NCBI GenBank assembly: GCA_945889495.1
Contig: CAMDBU010000011.1
Span: 1-63,663, forward strand
Source: Syntrophobacter sp. SbD2
Lineage (GTDB): Bacteria; Desulfobacterota; Binatia; UBA9968
Length of the DNA stretch: 63,663 nt
Direction of reading: 5' to 3'
Below the pieces are notes generated by a model. It worked only from the letters and a program-made list of their open reading frames with translations, searched no databases and was not told the origin of the DNA. Below, one piece after another: positions 42,712 to 50,505 of this stretch. The position numbers and the translations under genes were made by a program. Position 1 is the first letter of the stretch. The number at the start of each line of letters is the position of its first letter.

Positions 42712-43692
42712 CTAGGGCTTGTTCCCGCCGGGCCGGTTGATCTCGTCCAAGATGCCGTGATCGATCACCTGCTTGTAAGTGAGCTGCACCGGCTGATCCA
42801 TGCTTTTTTCCAACAGCTCCAGAGATATCTTGAATTGGCGCTCGGTGAAATAGGGATAGCTGAGCGTGACGCCGTCTTCGTAAGCGGCCTCGACGACCTC
42901 TGGATTCTGAATCCGCAGGTGTTTACGGATCAGCTTCAACGACAGCTCTTTGTTGCCTTTCTGCCGTTCCGACGCTTCCATCATGCCGGTGAGCAGGGCT
43001 TTGAAGGCACGCCGCTTGTTTTGCAGCGTGTCTTTCTTGGCGACGAAGATCGACGGCGGAAACGGATAGTCCGGCCGTTCCAATTTGGCCAGATCGCGAA
43101 AGCCTTTGCGCTTGAGCTGGAGCGTGTAATAGCGGTTGAAGGAGCTGCCCATGGTGGTGCCGGCTTCCACCGCGGTGGCGCGCTGGCCCTGGCCGCCGGT
43201 GGATAGAAAGGTAATCTTCTTCGGATCGACGCCCATTCTCTCTAAAATCACCGTAGTGTAGCCATGGTCCGCCGAGCGCGGCCGGCTGACGCCGATGGTT
43301 TTGCCTTCCAATTCCTTGCCGGATTTGATCGCCGGATTGACCACCAGCCAATGTTCCGACGCTGATCCCCATGCCGCGATGGTGGTGAGCGGCGGCGGAT
43401 TCTTCGCCGTCAGCACGGCGAACAGCGACTGCGGCGTGCCGAAGGCGCTGTCGACCTCGCCGGCGAGCAGCGCGGCGGTGGAGAGATTGGACTGCATCCA
43501 AATCAGTTCCACGTCGATGCCGTATTTAGCGAAGATGCCTTGTTCCTGGCCGATCCAGAACGGCACCAGCGATGAGCCAATAAATAGTGTGCTGACGCGC
43601 AGCTTTTCCCGCTCCTGGGCGTGAACAGTGGGAGAAGCCAGGCAAATAAGTGCGAGCACAAGGTAAGTTAGAAAGATGTATCGTCGATTCAT
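42712..43692 (-). CDS. NMT1/SsuA-like periplasmic substrate-binding protein
   Basis: The 326-residue protein has a signal peptide ending at VHAQ near residue 26, followed by LRVSTLFIGSSLVPFWIGQE and LEGKTIGVSRPRSADHGYTT near 128. The C-terminal part contains KVIDHGILDEI-like helices (YKQVIDHGILDEIN). It is an orphan SBP, followed 83 bp downstream on the minus strand by another SBP of the AfuA-like class. Two binding proteins of different families without any transporter genes is unusual. Ligand unknown. Confidence 0.87.
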   Translation of the reverse strand: MNRRYIFLTYLVLALICLASPTVHAQEREKLRVSTLFIGSSLVPFWIGQEQGIFAKYGIDVELIWMQSNLSTAALLAGEVDSAFGTPQSLFAVLTAKNPPPLTTIAAWGSASEHWLVVNPAIKSGKELEGKTIGVSRPRSADHGYTTVILERMGVDPKKITFLSTGGQGQRATAVEAGTTMGSSFNRYYTLQLKRKGFRDLAKLERPDYPFPPSIFVAKKDTLQNKRRAFKALLTGMMEASERQKGNKELSLKLIRKHLRIQNPEVVEAAYEDGVTLSYPYFTERQFKISLELLEKSMDQPVQLTYKQVIDHGILDEINRPGGNKP

Positions 43693-43744
43693 GGTTCGAT
43701 GGTTATCGCTAGGTTAGTAACTGCACAAGCCCCCACTAGGAGTC

Positions 43745-43819
43745 CTTCGACAAGCTCAGGACGAACGGAAAGTACTTGAACCAAATAAAATGACTCCGTT
43801 CATGCTGAGCTTGTCGAAG
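43745..43819. repeat. palindrome, CTTCGACAAGCTCAGG type
   Basis: The 25-base arms at 43745-43769 and 43795-43819 match at 23 positions (CTTCGACAAGCTCAGGACGA against its complement). They enclose 25 AT-rich bases. Degenerate copies occur at 32330-32426, 38996-39127 and 54752-54878. The element fills the gap between the SBP and flavin reductase genes. Confidence 0.85.
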
Positions 43820-43833
43820 CATGTTCATTTGCT

Positions 43834-44490
43834 TCAATCCTTCTTCTCCGGCCGCCGTTTTGGCTTGGCCAGATATTCTTGCAACAGCGGCGACTGGTAG
43901 TCGGCTTTGCCGACGCCCTTGAGCTTGGCGTAGTACTTGCCCATGGATTTACCCTGGTCGTCGTACTTGGTACCCATGTAGAGCAGCGGGTTGGAGTCCT
44001 CGCGATAGAGCTCGCCTTCCATGACGCCTTTGCGAATGTGGGTGGCGAGCACTTCGCCGACGAACAGGTCCATGTTGTCGTCGAAGGGCATCCGGTTGAC
44101 GATTTTGTATTCGACGTTGCCGATCGCTTCGCCGATCAGCGGCACGGAAATTTTTGACGGTTGGACGGCGGTCAATTTCGCGGCTTCCCACTTATCGACA
44201 TCATGGCCGGAGATGTAGCCGGCGAACACCACCACGTCCATCATTTTGTCGGTCGGCGCGCTCATGACGAACTCGCCGCGTTCGAGCAAGTAATCGTAGG
44301 TCAAAGTCTTCTTCTGAATCGCCACGATCATGCGCGAGGGCTCGGCGCCGGTGGGGGTGAACCACATGGCGGTCAAAAAATTCAACCGGTCGTTCTTGCC
44401 GCGGGTGACGACCAAAGATGGAATGCGAATCGAGAAAGGTTTGTTGCCGTGGTTACCGGCTTCGAAGTCAATTGGGTCTTGCCAGTTCAT
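43834..44490 (-). CDS. flavin reductase family protein
   Basis: The 218-residue protein has the flavin-reductase-like split barrel. It reads LNFLTAMWFTPTGAEPSRM near residue 36, followed by DYLLERGEFVMSAP and VFAGYISGHDVDKWEAA, as in members that bind FMN. In two-component systems such proteins supply reduced flavin to a monooxygenase, and others are oxygenases in their own right. No monooxygenase partner is seen in the block. The gene is the first of the seven-gene minus-strand block. Confidence 0.85.
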   Translation of the reverse strand: MNWQDPIDFEAGNHGNKPFSIRIPSLVVTRGKNDRLNFLTAMWFTPTGAEPSRMIVAIQKKTLTYDYLLERGEFVMSAPTDKMMDVVVFAGYISGHDVDKWEAAKLTAVQPSKISVPLIGEAIGNVEYKIVNRMPFDDNMDLFVGEVLATHIRKGVMEGELYREDSNPLLYMGTKYDDQGKSMGKYYAKLKGVGKADYQSPLLQEYLAKPKRRPEKKD

Positions 44491-44563
44491 ATTCGGTCTT
44501 TTCTATACAATCTTTTCGCTAAAGCAAACTTCGTGGCGCGAAGGTGTCAGTGGGGTAGAGGAT

Positions 44564-44720
44564 CGGAGTATCTCTCGCAAAGGCGCAAAGGCGCTAAGTT
44601 CGGAGTTGTTGTCATTTCGACCATAGGGAGAAATCTCGTTTAGATCCCTCGTGTTCCCTCGGGATGACGGGCATCGCCCGTCACCTTGGCGTCTTTGCGC
44701 CTTTGCGAGAGCAATCTCCG
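44564..44720. repeat. nested palindrome: CGCAAAGG element containing GTCATTTCGA element
   Basis: The outer arm 44564-44598 (CGGAGTATCTCTCGCAAAGG start) is complementary to 44685-44720 except for a one-base shift and a few mismatches. Inside it, GTCATTTCGACC and GGGAGAAATCTC face TTCCCTCGGGATGACGGG, a separate inverted pair. The outer element also occurs at 2555-2640. The simplest history is that one dispersed element jumped into the other. The gap (44491-44786) contains no gene. Confidence 0.82.
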
Positions 44721-44786
44721 ATTCCGAATTCCAATGGCCAACCACGGGGGTTGCCCCTGCGGCGGATTACATCGTAGAAAAGAACC

Positions 44787-45779
44787 ATGCTTTATCTCTC
44801 TCAAGCCGATACTGAAAAGCTCGATATCCGCATGACCGATGTCGTGCCGGCTATTGAAGAAGCGTTTCGTCGCGTCGGCAACGGCCAGGCGGTGGTCGCG
44901 CCGCGGGTGCGCGTGCTCCATCCGCCGCTAGATAAAAACAGCATGGGGCAAGGACGTCCTTGGACGCGCGACCTGCGGATTATTCCCGGCGCGATTGAAG
45001 AGCTGGGCTACGGCGTGCGTTTGGGCGCGTCGCTGCGGCGCCAAGCCGGCGGCGTCATGCTAGTGCTGTTCGACTGGCAGACCATGCAGCTCAAGGCGCT
45101 AATCTCCGATCACATCGTCCATGCCGTGCGCAGCACCGCGCCCTGCGGCGTGATGGCGAAGTATCTTGCGCTTGAAAACGCTTCGACACTGGCGCTGATC
45201 GGTTCCGGCCGTCTGGCGCGCTGGGCTGCCGAAGCGGTGTGCGCGGTGCGGCCGATCCGCGATTTGAGAGTTTGGAGTCCGACGCCGGCACATCGCGCCG
45301 AAGTGGTCGGCTATCTTCAATCGCGTCTGGGCAACGGCGTCCGGGTTCGCGAAGTCGCCAACAGCGAAGAAGCGATCCGTGGCGCGCAGATCGTCACCAC
45401 CGGCACCAAAGCGCTGGCACCGGTGATGCGTGGCGAATGGATTTCACCCGGCTGCACGATTTTGGCGAACTCGCCGGAGGAAATAGACCAGGCGACCTAT
45501 TTGAAAAGCAAAATCATCACGACCTACAACGACGGCATTCTCACCCATGTGCCGCCCTATCAGGATTTGGTGGCGCTAGTGCAGTCGGGGAGGATGAGAG
45601 AAGCGGATTTTTCGACGGAGCTAGGCGATGTCGTCACTGGCAAAGTGAAAGCGCGGACCAGCAATGACGAAATCTGGATCGGGATGAACCCGGCGTATGG
45701 CATCCTCGATGTCGCGACGGCGGCGTGGGTGAATGAGCGGGCGGAGAAGCTCGGTGTGGGGACGGAGTTGGAAGTGTGA
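44787..45779 (+). CDS. ornithine cyclodeaminase/mu-crystallin family protein
   Basis: The 330-residue protein has the dimerisation N terminus with SQADTEKLDIRMTDVVPAIE, a central VRSTAPCGVMAKYL region and a Rossmann dinucleotide site LALIGSGRLARWAAEAV near residue 135, followed by RVWSPTPAHR. The family includes ornithine cyclodeaminases, alanine dehydrogenases and ketimine reductases. Substrate is not assignable. It is divergent from the flavin-reductase block and separated from it by the nested palindrome. Start ATG; no strong ribosome site. Confidence 0.85.
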   Translation: MLYLSQADTEKLDIRMTDVVPAIEEAFRRVGNGQAVVAPRVRVLHPPLDKNSMGQGRPWTRDLRIIPGAIEELGYGVRLGASLRRQAGGVMLVLFDWQTMQLKALISDHIVHAVRSTAPCGVMAKYLALENASTLALIGSGRLARWAAEAVCAVRPIRDLRVWSPTPAHRAEVVGYLQSRLGNGVRVREVANSEEAIRGAQIVTTGTKALAPVMRGEWISPGCTILANSPEEIDQATYLKSKIITTYNDGILTHVPPYQDLVALVQSGRMREADFSTELGDVVTGKVKARTSNDEIWIGMNPAYGILDVATAAWVNERAEKLGVGTELEV

Positions 45780-45854
45780 AGAGAAGGAGACGAGACAATT
45801 TAAGTCCGAGTCTAAGGATGGTCGATTTTTCTGGTCTATGGGCACACAGAAGGC

Positions 45855-45940
45855 TGTCATGCCGGCGCAGGCCGGCATCCATATTCGTTTTCACTGCAGC
45901 GTCGGAGAAAACCTGGATTCCGGCCTACGCCGGAATGACG
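45855..45940. repeat. REP-like palindrome pair, CCGGCNNNGGCCGG type (copy 2)
   Basis: TGTCATGCCGGCGCAGGCCG and ACCTGGATTCCGGCCTACGC with CGGAATGACGA repeat the order seen at 26884-26969. The spacer sequence differs, and the second hairpin contains TACG rather than TCCG. Two copies 19 kb apart show the element is dispersed. Confidence 0.82.
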
Positions 45941-45944
45941 AGTC

Positions 45945-46020
45945 CCGTAGGATGGGTGGAGCGCCGCGATACCCAACGTCATGCCGGCTGATGGGTTTCG
46001 CTTCGCTCTACCCATCCTAC
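45945..46020. repeat. palindrome, GTAGGATGGGT type (copy 3)
   Basis: GTAGGATGGGTGGAGCGCCG and GATACCC on the left pair with GATGGGTTTCGC and TCTACCCATCCTAC on the right around ACGTCATGCC. The family is shared with 17733-17764 and 32330-32426. It directly follows the REP-like pair, so two element families are side by side. Confidence 0.75.
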
Positions 46021-46024
46021 GAAA

Positions 46025-46960
46025 TTACGCTAGGCCGACTTTCGGTAACCCGGCGGCTTCTCGTGTGCCATTAATCTCGTCGACGACCATTTCTTCCACC
46101 GACTGAATTTTCCAGCCGAATTCTTGCACGGCTTTTGAGTTGTCGAAGTTCCAGGCTGGCACGCGGGCTTTTTCGTCGAAGGTGATTTCGGCTTTGGGCA
46201 GATATTTTTTCACCAGGGTGGCGAGTTCGGTGCCGGTTGGGCAGGGGCCGGTGCCCATGTAGGTGTCTTGCTTCACTTCATCGGCGAGCGCCATCTTGGT
46301 GTAGAGTTGGGCTATGTCGCCGACGCCGACGATGTTGCGTGGGCCGGCGGACGGCCAGTTGCCGAAGCCGGGTTTGCCCAACGTGGGATCTTGGATCATG
46401 CGCTTGGAAAAAGCGGTGTTGCCCGGTCCAATGACCGCGGCGGAGTGGACTTTGACCACTTGGGTTTCATACATCTTGGTATAGCGCTCGGCTAAGCCGT
46501 TGTTGACCAGTTTCATCAACCCGTAAAGGCTCTTGGTTCCACGCGGCTCGGTGTGCTCGTCGATTTTCTCTGCTCCATAGGTGTCCTGGTAGCCAAAGAT
46601 GCCCACCGTGCTGGCAAAAATGACCCGCTGGACTTTCGCCAAGCGAGCGGCTTCGAACAGATTGGTCACGCCGATGATGTTGACCCGTGCGGCGTTTAGC
46701 AGATCACGGCATTCTGGCTGGAGCAGTGGCGTCATGTAGTAGCCGAGCGCGACGATGCGCTGGATGCCGTTTTCGATCACCGCCGCCATGACCTCCTCCA
46801 AGTTGGTCATGTTGCCTTGAATGAACGGCACGCCGGGAGTTGCCCAGGGCTCGGGCGCGCGGACCAGGTCGAAGGCGACGACATCGGCGCCTTGGTTGGC
46901 CAAATTTTTCACCACATGGCGGCCAATATAGCCGCTGCTGCCGACGACTAAGATTTTCAT
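46025..46960 (-). CDS. NAD-dependent epimerase/dehydratase (extended SDR)
   Basis: The 311-residue protein is an extended short-chain dehydrogenase. It has the nucleotide-binding VGSSGYIGRHV near residue 6, the acidic DLVRAPE after beta-2 and the active-site YGLMK motif near residue 150. The ATG at 46960 gives MKILVVG and follows GGGAG; the frame extends five codons upstream. Substrate unknown: many such proteins act on nucleotide sugars or reduce ketones. It is separated from the small membrane-protein gene upstream on the same strand by 74 bp or so. Confidence 0.87.
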   Translation of the reverse strand: MKILVVGSSGYIGRHVVKNLANQGADVVAFDLVRAPEPWATPGVPFIQGNMTNLEEVMAAVIENGIQRIVALGYYMTPLLQPECRDLLNAARVNIIGVTNLFEAARLAKVQRVIFASTVGIFGYQDTYGAEKIDEHTEPRGTKSLYGLMKLVNNGLAERYTKMYETQVVKVHSAAVIGPGNTAFSKRMIQDPTLGKPGFGNWPSAGPRNIVGVGDIAQLYTKMALADEVKQDTYMGTGPCPTGTELATLVKKYLPKAEITFDEKARVPAWNFDNSKAVQEFGWKIQSVEEMVVDEINGTREAAGLPKVGLA

Positions 46961-47048
46961 GGTTGAGACTCCCAATTTGTCGAGTTCGCGCGGATTAATT
47001 CCGGAAGCCGGTCGCGGCGAGCTGCTCGTGCCAGCCAGCGCGAGTGGT

Positions 47049-47354
47049 TCAAGTAGGCTTGATGAAGTGTATTGCGCCAGCGATGGCGAATGAGCCGATA
47101 AAGGCGGCGATCATGTCGGCGAGGATACGCAGCTCAAGCAGGCTGTCCAGATACTCGGTGTATTCGTAGTAAGCGATCAAAAAATGGCCGAGGAACAAAC
47201 CGCACAGGCCGATGATGGTGAAACCAAGTGGGCCCGGCCGGCGTTCGGCGGCGACCATGCGGGTGGCGAGAAAACCTGTAATGAAAGCGATCACCAGAGT
47301 GAGCACCGGGTTAGATTGGATATAGATGAGAATATCCTGGGTGATTTGCTGCAA
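47049..47354 (-). CDS. small three-helix membrane protein (GlsB/YeaQ-like?)
   Basis: The 101-residue protein has three hydrophobic helices at about 17-35, 45-65 and 78-100, with a basic turn ATRMVAAERRPG between the first two. The pattern resembles GlsB/YeaQ/YmgE transglycosylase-associated proteins, but the match is not strong. The TTG start follows GAGG. It begins 3 bp after the thiE stop, so it is the last gene of the thiamine operon. A role in thiamine or intermediate transport is possible but not shown. Confidence 0.7.
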   Translation of the reverse strand: MQQITQDILIYIQSNPVLTLVIAFITGFLATRMVAAERRPGPLGFTIIGLCGLFLGHFLIAYYEYTEYLDSLLELRILADMIAAFIGSFAIAGAIHFIKPT

Positions 47355-47357
47355 GGG

Positions 47358-47984
47358 TTACCTCGTGAGAAGCGCTAGAATCTGTTGCGCGGCCTGCATG
47401 GGATCGTCGGCGCTCATGATTGCCGAAATCAAAGCCGCGCCGCGGCAACCGATGGTCTTGGTCTCGTGCAAGTTGGTCGCCTTGATGCCACCGATAGCAT
47501 AGACGGCTAGGGGAATATTTTCTACTATTATTCGTAGCGCTTGGAGTCCTTGCGGTTCGCCATAGTCGGCTTTGGAGGGAGTGAAATAGACCGGCCCAAA
47601 GACGATGAAATCGGCGCCATCCTGCGCCGCTCTACGTGCACCGGCCAGCGAATGGGTAGAAACGCCGATCATGCGGTCGTTACCGAGCAGCGCGCGCGCG
47701 GTGGTGACCGGCATGGAGGTTTCGCCCAGGTGGACGCCGGCGGCGCCGACCGCTAGGGCGACATCGACGCGGTCGTTAATAAATAGTTGGGCTTGATAGC
47801 GCTCGCAAAGCCGCGCAATCTGCTCGGCGAGCGTAAACAGTTCCTTGCCGCTCAGATCCTTTTCGCGTAGCTGAATTGCTCGGACGCCGCCGGCGAGAGC
47901 GCGCTCGAGGACCCAGAGCAGATCGCGCTCTCGAGTAAGCTTACGATCGGTGATTAAATAGAGATCGAAGTTGGGCTGGGGCAC
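47358..47984 (-). CDS. thiE: thiamine-phosphate synthase
   Basis: ThiE joins the thiazole and pyrimidine halves into thiamine monophosphate. The 208-residue TIM-barrel protein opens LYLITDRKLTRERDL, carries QLREKDLSGKEL, FINDRVDVALAVGAAGVHLG near 90 and VFGPVYFTPSKADYG near 133, the family signatures for substrate and phosphate binding. Nine bases separate it from thiG, so the genes are cotranscribed. The operon is headed by a TPP riboswitch. Confidence 0.93.
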   Translation of the reverse strand: MPQPNFDLYLITDRKLTRERDLLWVLERALAGGVRAIQLREKDLSGKELFTLAEQIARLCERYQAQLFINDRVDVALAVGAAGVHLGETSMPVTTARALLGNDRMIGVSTHSLAGARRAAQDGADFIVFGPVYFTPSKADYGEPQGLQALRIIVENIPLAVYAIGGIKATNLHETKTIGCRGAALISAIMSADDPMQAAQQILALLTR

Positions 47985-47993
47985 CGGCGTCGG

Positions 47994-48773
47994 CTAGCTC
48001 AGTAGCCCATCCAACGGGCTCGACGCGGTGGCGTAGAGTTTTTTCGGAATGCGGCCGGCGAGAAAGGCTTTGCGGCCGGCTTCGACGCCCTGGCGCATCG
48101 CTTCGGCCATCAGGATCGGATCTTTGGCGCTGGCGATGGCGGTGTTCATTAATACTCCAGCGCAGCCCATTTCCATGGCCACCGCGGCGTCCGACGCCGT
48201 GCCGACGCCGGCGTCGACGATCACCGGCACCTTGGCATGCTCTAGGATGATGCGAATGTTATAGGGATTTCTGATCCCCAGGCCTGAGCCGATGGGCGCC
48301 GCCAGCGGCATGACCGCGGCGCAGCCCATGTCTTCGAGCTTTTGCGCGGTGATCGGATCGTCGGTGATGTAGGGCAGGACGATAAAACCTTCTTTAACTA
48401 AAATCCTCGCCGCTTCGAGTGTCGCCGGCACATCGGGAAATAGCGTGCGATCGTCGCCGATCACTTCGAGCTTGACCAGTTTGCCCACTCCCGCCTCGCG
48501 GGCGAGCCGGCAGGTGCGCACGGCGTCGTCGGCGTTATAGCAGCCGGCGGTGTTGGGCAGGATGGTGTATTTTTTTGGATCGAGATAATCGAGCAAGTTC
48601 TCTTTGTTGGGATCGGTGATATTGACCCGGCGCACCGCGACGGTGACGATCTCGGCGCCGGAGACCTCGATGGCTTTCTTGGTTTCGGCGAAGTCTTTGT
48701 ATTTGCCCGTGCCGACGATCAACCGCGAGCGGAATTTCTGTCCGGCCAATTCAAAAAAATCTTCCATGGTCAT
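47994..48773 (-). CDS. thiG: thiazole synthase
   Basis: ThiG makes the thiazole phosphate from deoxyxylulose phosphate, dehydroglycine and ThiS thiocarboxylate. The 259-residue protein has [15 protein letters not shown] near the start, [19 protein letters not shown] near 130, and the C-terminal [15 protein letters not shown]. The start overlaps the thiS stop (GGATGA). GGAGG is 6 bases before the second ATG (48767), which may be the actual start. The product is the expected length. Confidence 0.94.
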   Translation of the reverse strand: MTMEDFFELAGQKFRSRLIVGTGKYKDFAETKKAIEVSGAEIVTVAVRRVNITDPNKENLLDYLDPKKYTILPNTAGCYNADDAVRTCRLAREAGVGKLVKLEVIGDDRTLFPDVPATLEAARILVKEGFIVLPYITDDPITAQKLEDMGCAAVMPLAAPIGSGLGIRNPYNIRIILEHAKVPVIVDAGVGTASDAAVAMEMGCAGVLMNTAIASAKDPILMAEAMRQGVEAGRKAFLAGRIPKKLYATASSPLDGLLS

Positions 48774-48970
48774 CCTCCGCCCACGAAGTGGACGATTTCT
48801 AATATGTCGCCGTCGGCGATCGAGGTCGTGGCGTAGCTGTCGCGCGGCACGATGTCGCGGTTGCGTTCGACGACCACGCGGCCGGGCCGGATCTGCAACG
48901 ATTCCAACAGCCCGGTGAGGCTTAGGCCGTTGTCGAATTCTCGGTCTTCGCCGTTAATTTTCACTTTCAT
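48770..48970 (-). CDS. thiS: sulfur carrier protein ThiS
   Basis: ThiS is a ubiquitin-like sulfur carrier. The 66-residue protein starts [20 protein letters not shown] and ends IVHFVGGG, keeping the terminal Gly-Gly. The ATG at 48970 is used; the open frame extends back to 49069 but those residues cover the riboswitch terminator. There is no Shine-Dalgarno sequence just before this ATG, only the T run of the terminator. The stop overlaps the thiG start by 4 bp. Confidence 0.92.
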   Translation of the reverse strand: MKVKINGEDREFDNGLSLTGLLESLQIRPGRVVVERNRDIVPRDSYATTSIADGDILEIVHFVGGG

Positions 48971-48976
48971 GGCAAT

Positions 48977-49025
48977 AAAAAAACCGCATTCGCTGAGACC
49001 AAATTGGTCAGGGAACACGGTTTCA
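48977..49025 (-). terminator. attenuator hairpin of the thi leader
   Basis: On the minus strand AAACCG (49025-49020) pairs with CGGTTT just before a run of seven U, enclosing a second stem around GACCAAATTGGTC at 48997-49009. It lies between the TPP aptamer and thiS and is the expected expression platform. Its U run ends only a few bases before the thiS ATG, so termination and loss of the start region coincide. Confidence 0.7.
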
Positions 49026-49070
49026 AGTGGGTTGCGGTGAAACGATTTCGCCGCGACTTTGACTTTCACG

Positions 49071-49157
49071 CTTCCCTACGCCGGTGCGACCCGGATCAGG
49101 TTCAAAGGGTTACCTGTTTTTCAGGCTCTCAGTCTGATTTTCGCAGACACCCCTAGC
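49071..49157 (-). ncRNA. TPP riboswitch (THI box)
   Basis: On the minus strand the sequence carries the aptamer landmarks in order: GGGGTGTCTGCG, the CTGAGA core, ACCCTTTGAACCTGATCC and GGGTCGCACCGGCGTAGGGA. These match the conserved THI-box positions of the P1-P5 aptamer. It precedes thiS by 100 bp and an attenuator follows, so thiamine pyrophosphate should stop transcription of thiSGE and the small membrane-protein gene. Confidence 0.95.
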
Positions 49158-49167
49158 AACGACAGCA

Positions 49168-49196
49168 CCCTTAACAAAGCACCGGGAGCAAGTCAA
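49168..49196 (-). promoter_or_regulatory. promoter candidate of the thi operon
   Basis: TTGACT (49196-49191 on the minus strand) is followed after 17 bp by TAAGGG (49173-49168). A start would fall next to the first base of the riboswitch. The -10 hexamer is poor, so only the position makes it credible. Confidence 0.45.
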
Positions 49197-49248
49197 ATTC
49201 GCTGCGGGTTGCATCGATTGCTGTGGTGGTTTTGGTTGGGTTATTGAT

Positions 49249-49428
49249 GCGGCGCGGCGCGAGCCCTGCGCAGTGAAGCCAAATGGGTCTCTGCCTCTGA
49301 GTAGTTTTTGGACTGAGCTGCGATTTGGGAATTTGGCGGGGAAGCGGTGATATGGCGCTTCGAATGAAATAGGGCTTTGCGGCTGTATAGCTCGGTGGCT
49401 TCACTGCTCCGGGCTCACGCCGCGCCGC
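49249..49428. repeat. 32-bp imperfect inverted repeat with 116-bp interior
   Basis: Arms at 49249-49280 and 49397-49428 match in 28 of 32 positions (GCGGCGCGGCG at one end, CAGTGAAGCC at the other). The interior is AT-rich and holds no open frame of interest. It is not similar in sequence to the other palindromes here. It could be a small mobile element or a long hairpin RNA. No matching second copy was noticed. Confidence 0.72.
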
Positions 49429-49470
49429 GCGGTCTGCCAATTCATTGTGGCGGGGATCTCGGATGGTGAC

Positions 49471-49499
49471 GGGAGCTGGCCGGTATCCGGCCAGCTCCC
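49471..49499 (-). terminator. 13-bp perfect hairpin downstream of the second FAH gene
   Basis: GGGAGCTGGCCGG (49471-49483) and its exact complement (49487-49499) enclose TAT. It lies 35 bp past the FAH stop. The stem is very stable. There is a T-rich stretch on the plus side but no clear U run on the minus strand. Confidence 0.6.
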
Positions 49500-49533
49500 G
49501 CTGGAGTGGGTTTTAATTCGAGTATCGAAGCCG

Positions 49534-50478
49534 CTACGGCGCGACGATGTCGACGTGCAGGCTGCCGATGCCTTCGACCTCGCCTTCGACTTTATCGCCG
49601 GGGTTCAAAAATACCGGCGGTGTGCGCGCAAAGCCGACGCCGGACGGCGTGCCGGTGCTGATGATGTCGCCTGGTTCTAACGTCATGCCGCCGGACAGCG
49701 ATTCGATAATCGTCGGAATATCGAAAATCATGTCGCGGGTGTTGCCATCTTGCATGACCTGGCCGTTGACGCGGCAGATGAGCCGCACCGCTTGTGGGTC
49801 GGGCATGGCGCTCTTATGAACGATCCAGGGACCGAGCGGGCATAGGGTATCGAGGGCTTTGCCTTTGAACCATTGGCCGTGAATTCTTTGCAGCTCGCGG
49901 GCGGTCATGTCGAGGCAGACGGTGTAGCCAAAGACGTAATCGTAAGCCTTGGCCTTGGGAATGTTGCGGCCTTTCTTACCGATGATCACCGCCAACTCGA
50001 CTTCCCAATCGAGCTTGTTGGTGACCGCGTGTTTGATCACTTTGCCATACTGACCGATGACCGAAGTGGCTGGCTTGGTGAAAAAAACCGGGTAGTCGGG
50101 ATATTTGATCTCCAACTCGCGCGCCCGGGCGCCCTCTTCGACATGCTCACGGTAGTTGATGCCCAACATGACGCAGTTTTTTCTTGGCGTCGGGATCGGC
50201 GAGATGATTTTCGCTTGGCTAGGCTTTACCAAGGCGCCGGCGGCGACGAGTTTTTTCTGCTCATCGGGATTTTTCCCGGCGACATATTTGGCCGCGTTGC
50301 GCGCCACCTGCACGGCCTTGCCGCCGGCGTCGATGAACGCCTGCATACTGGTTAGAAATGCTGGGCTGCCGCCTTTGAGATAACGTTTATTGATCTCGGC
50401 CAGATCGATGATTTGATCCTGCGGCCCCATCAGGCCGACCCGCTGCTGGTTTTTGCGCGTATAAGTTACTAGTCGCAT
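49534..50478 (-). CDS. fumarylacetoacetate hydrolase family protein
   Basis: The 314-residue protein is a second FAH-fold enzyme, divergent from the one at 1593-2465. It starts MRLVTYTRKNQQRVGLMGPQ, has INYREHVEEGARAREL near residue 102, the metal-site part DWEVELAVIIGKKGRN near 150 and GYTVCLDMTARELQ near 190. The C terminus, EPGDIISTGTPSGVGF, is typical of 2-hydroxyhepta-2,4-diene-1,7-dioate isomerase-like members. GGAGGAG precedes the ATG. It is 28 bp after the ACMSD-like gene on the same strand, so a two-gene catabolic operon is likely. Confidence 0.88.
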   Translation of the reverse strand: MRLVTYTRKNQQRVGLMGPQDQIIDLAEINKRYLKGGSPAFLTSMQAFIDAGGKAVQVARNAAKYVAGKNPDEQKKLVAAGALVKPSQAKIISPIPTPRKNCVMLGINYREHVEEGARARELEIKYPDYPVFFTKPATSVIGQYGKVIKHAVTNKLDWEVELAVIIGKKGRNIPKAKAYDYVFGYTVCLDMTARELQRIHGQWFKGKALDTLCPLGPWIVHKSAMPDPQAVRLICRVNGQVMQDGNTRDMIFDIPTIIESLSGGMTLEPGDIISTGTPSGVGFARTPPVFLNPGDKVEGEVEGIGSLHVDIVAP

Positions 50479-50505
50479 GGCTCCTCCGAATAAAAATTGA
50501 TCTAA

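Noticed and set aside
48971-49069. Longer ThiS starting at 49069
   Set aside because: The added residues are encoded by the riboswitch platform and terminator; ThiS proteins begin at the ubiquitin-like strand encoded from 48970.
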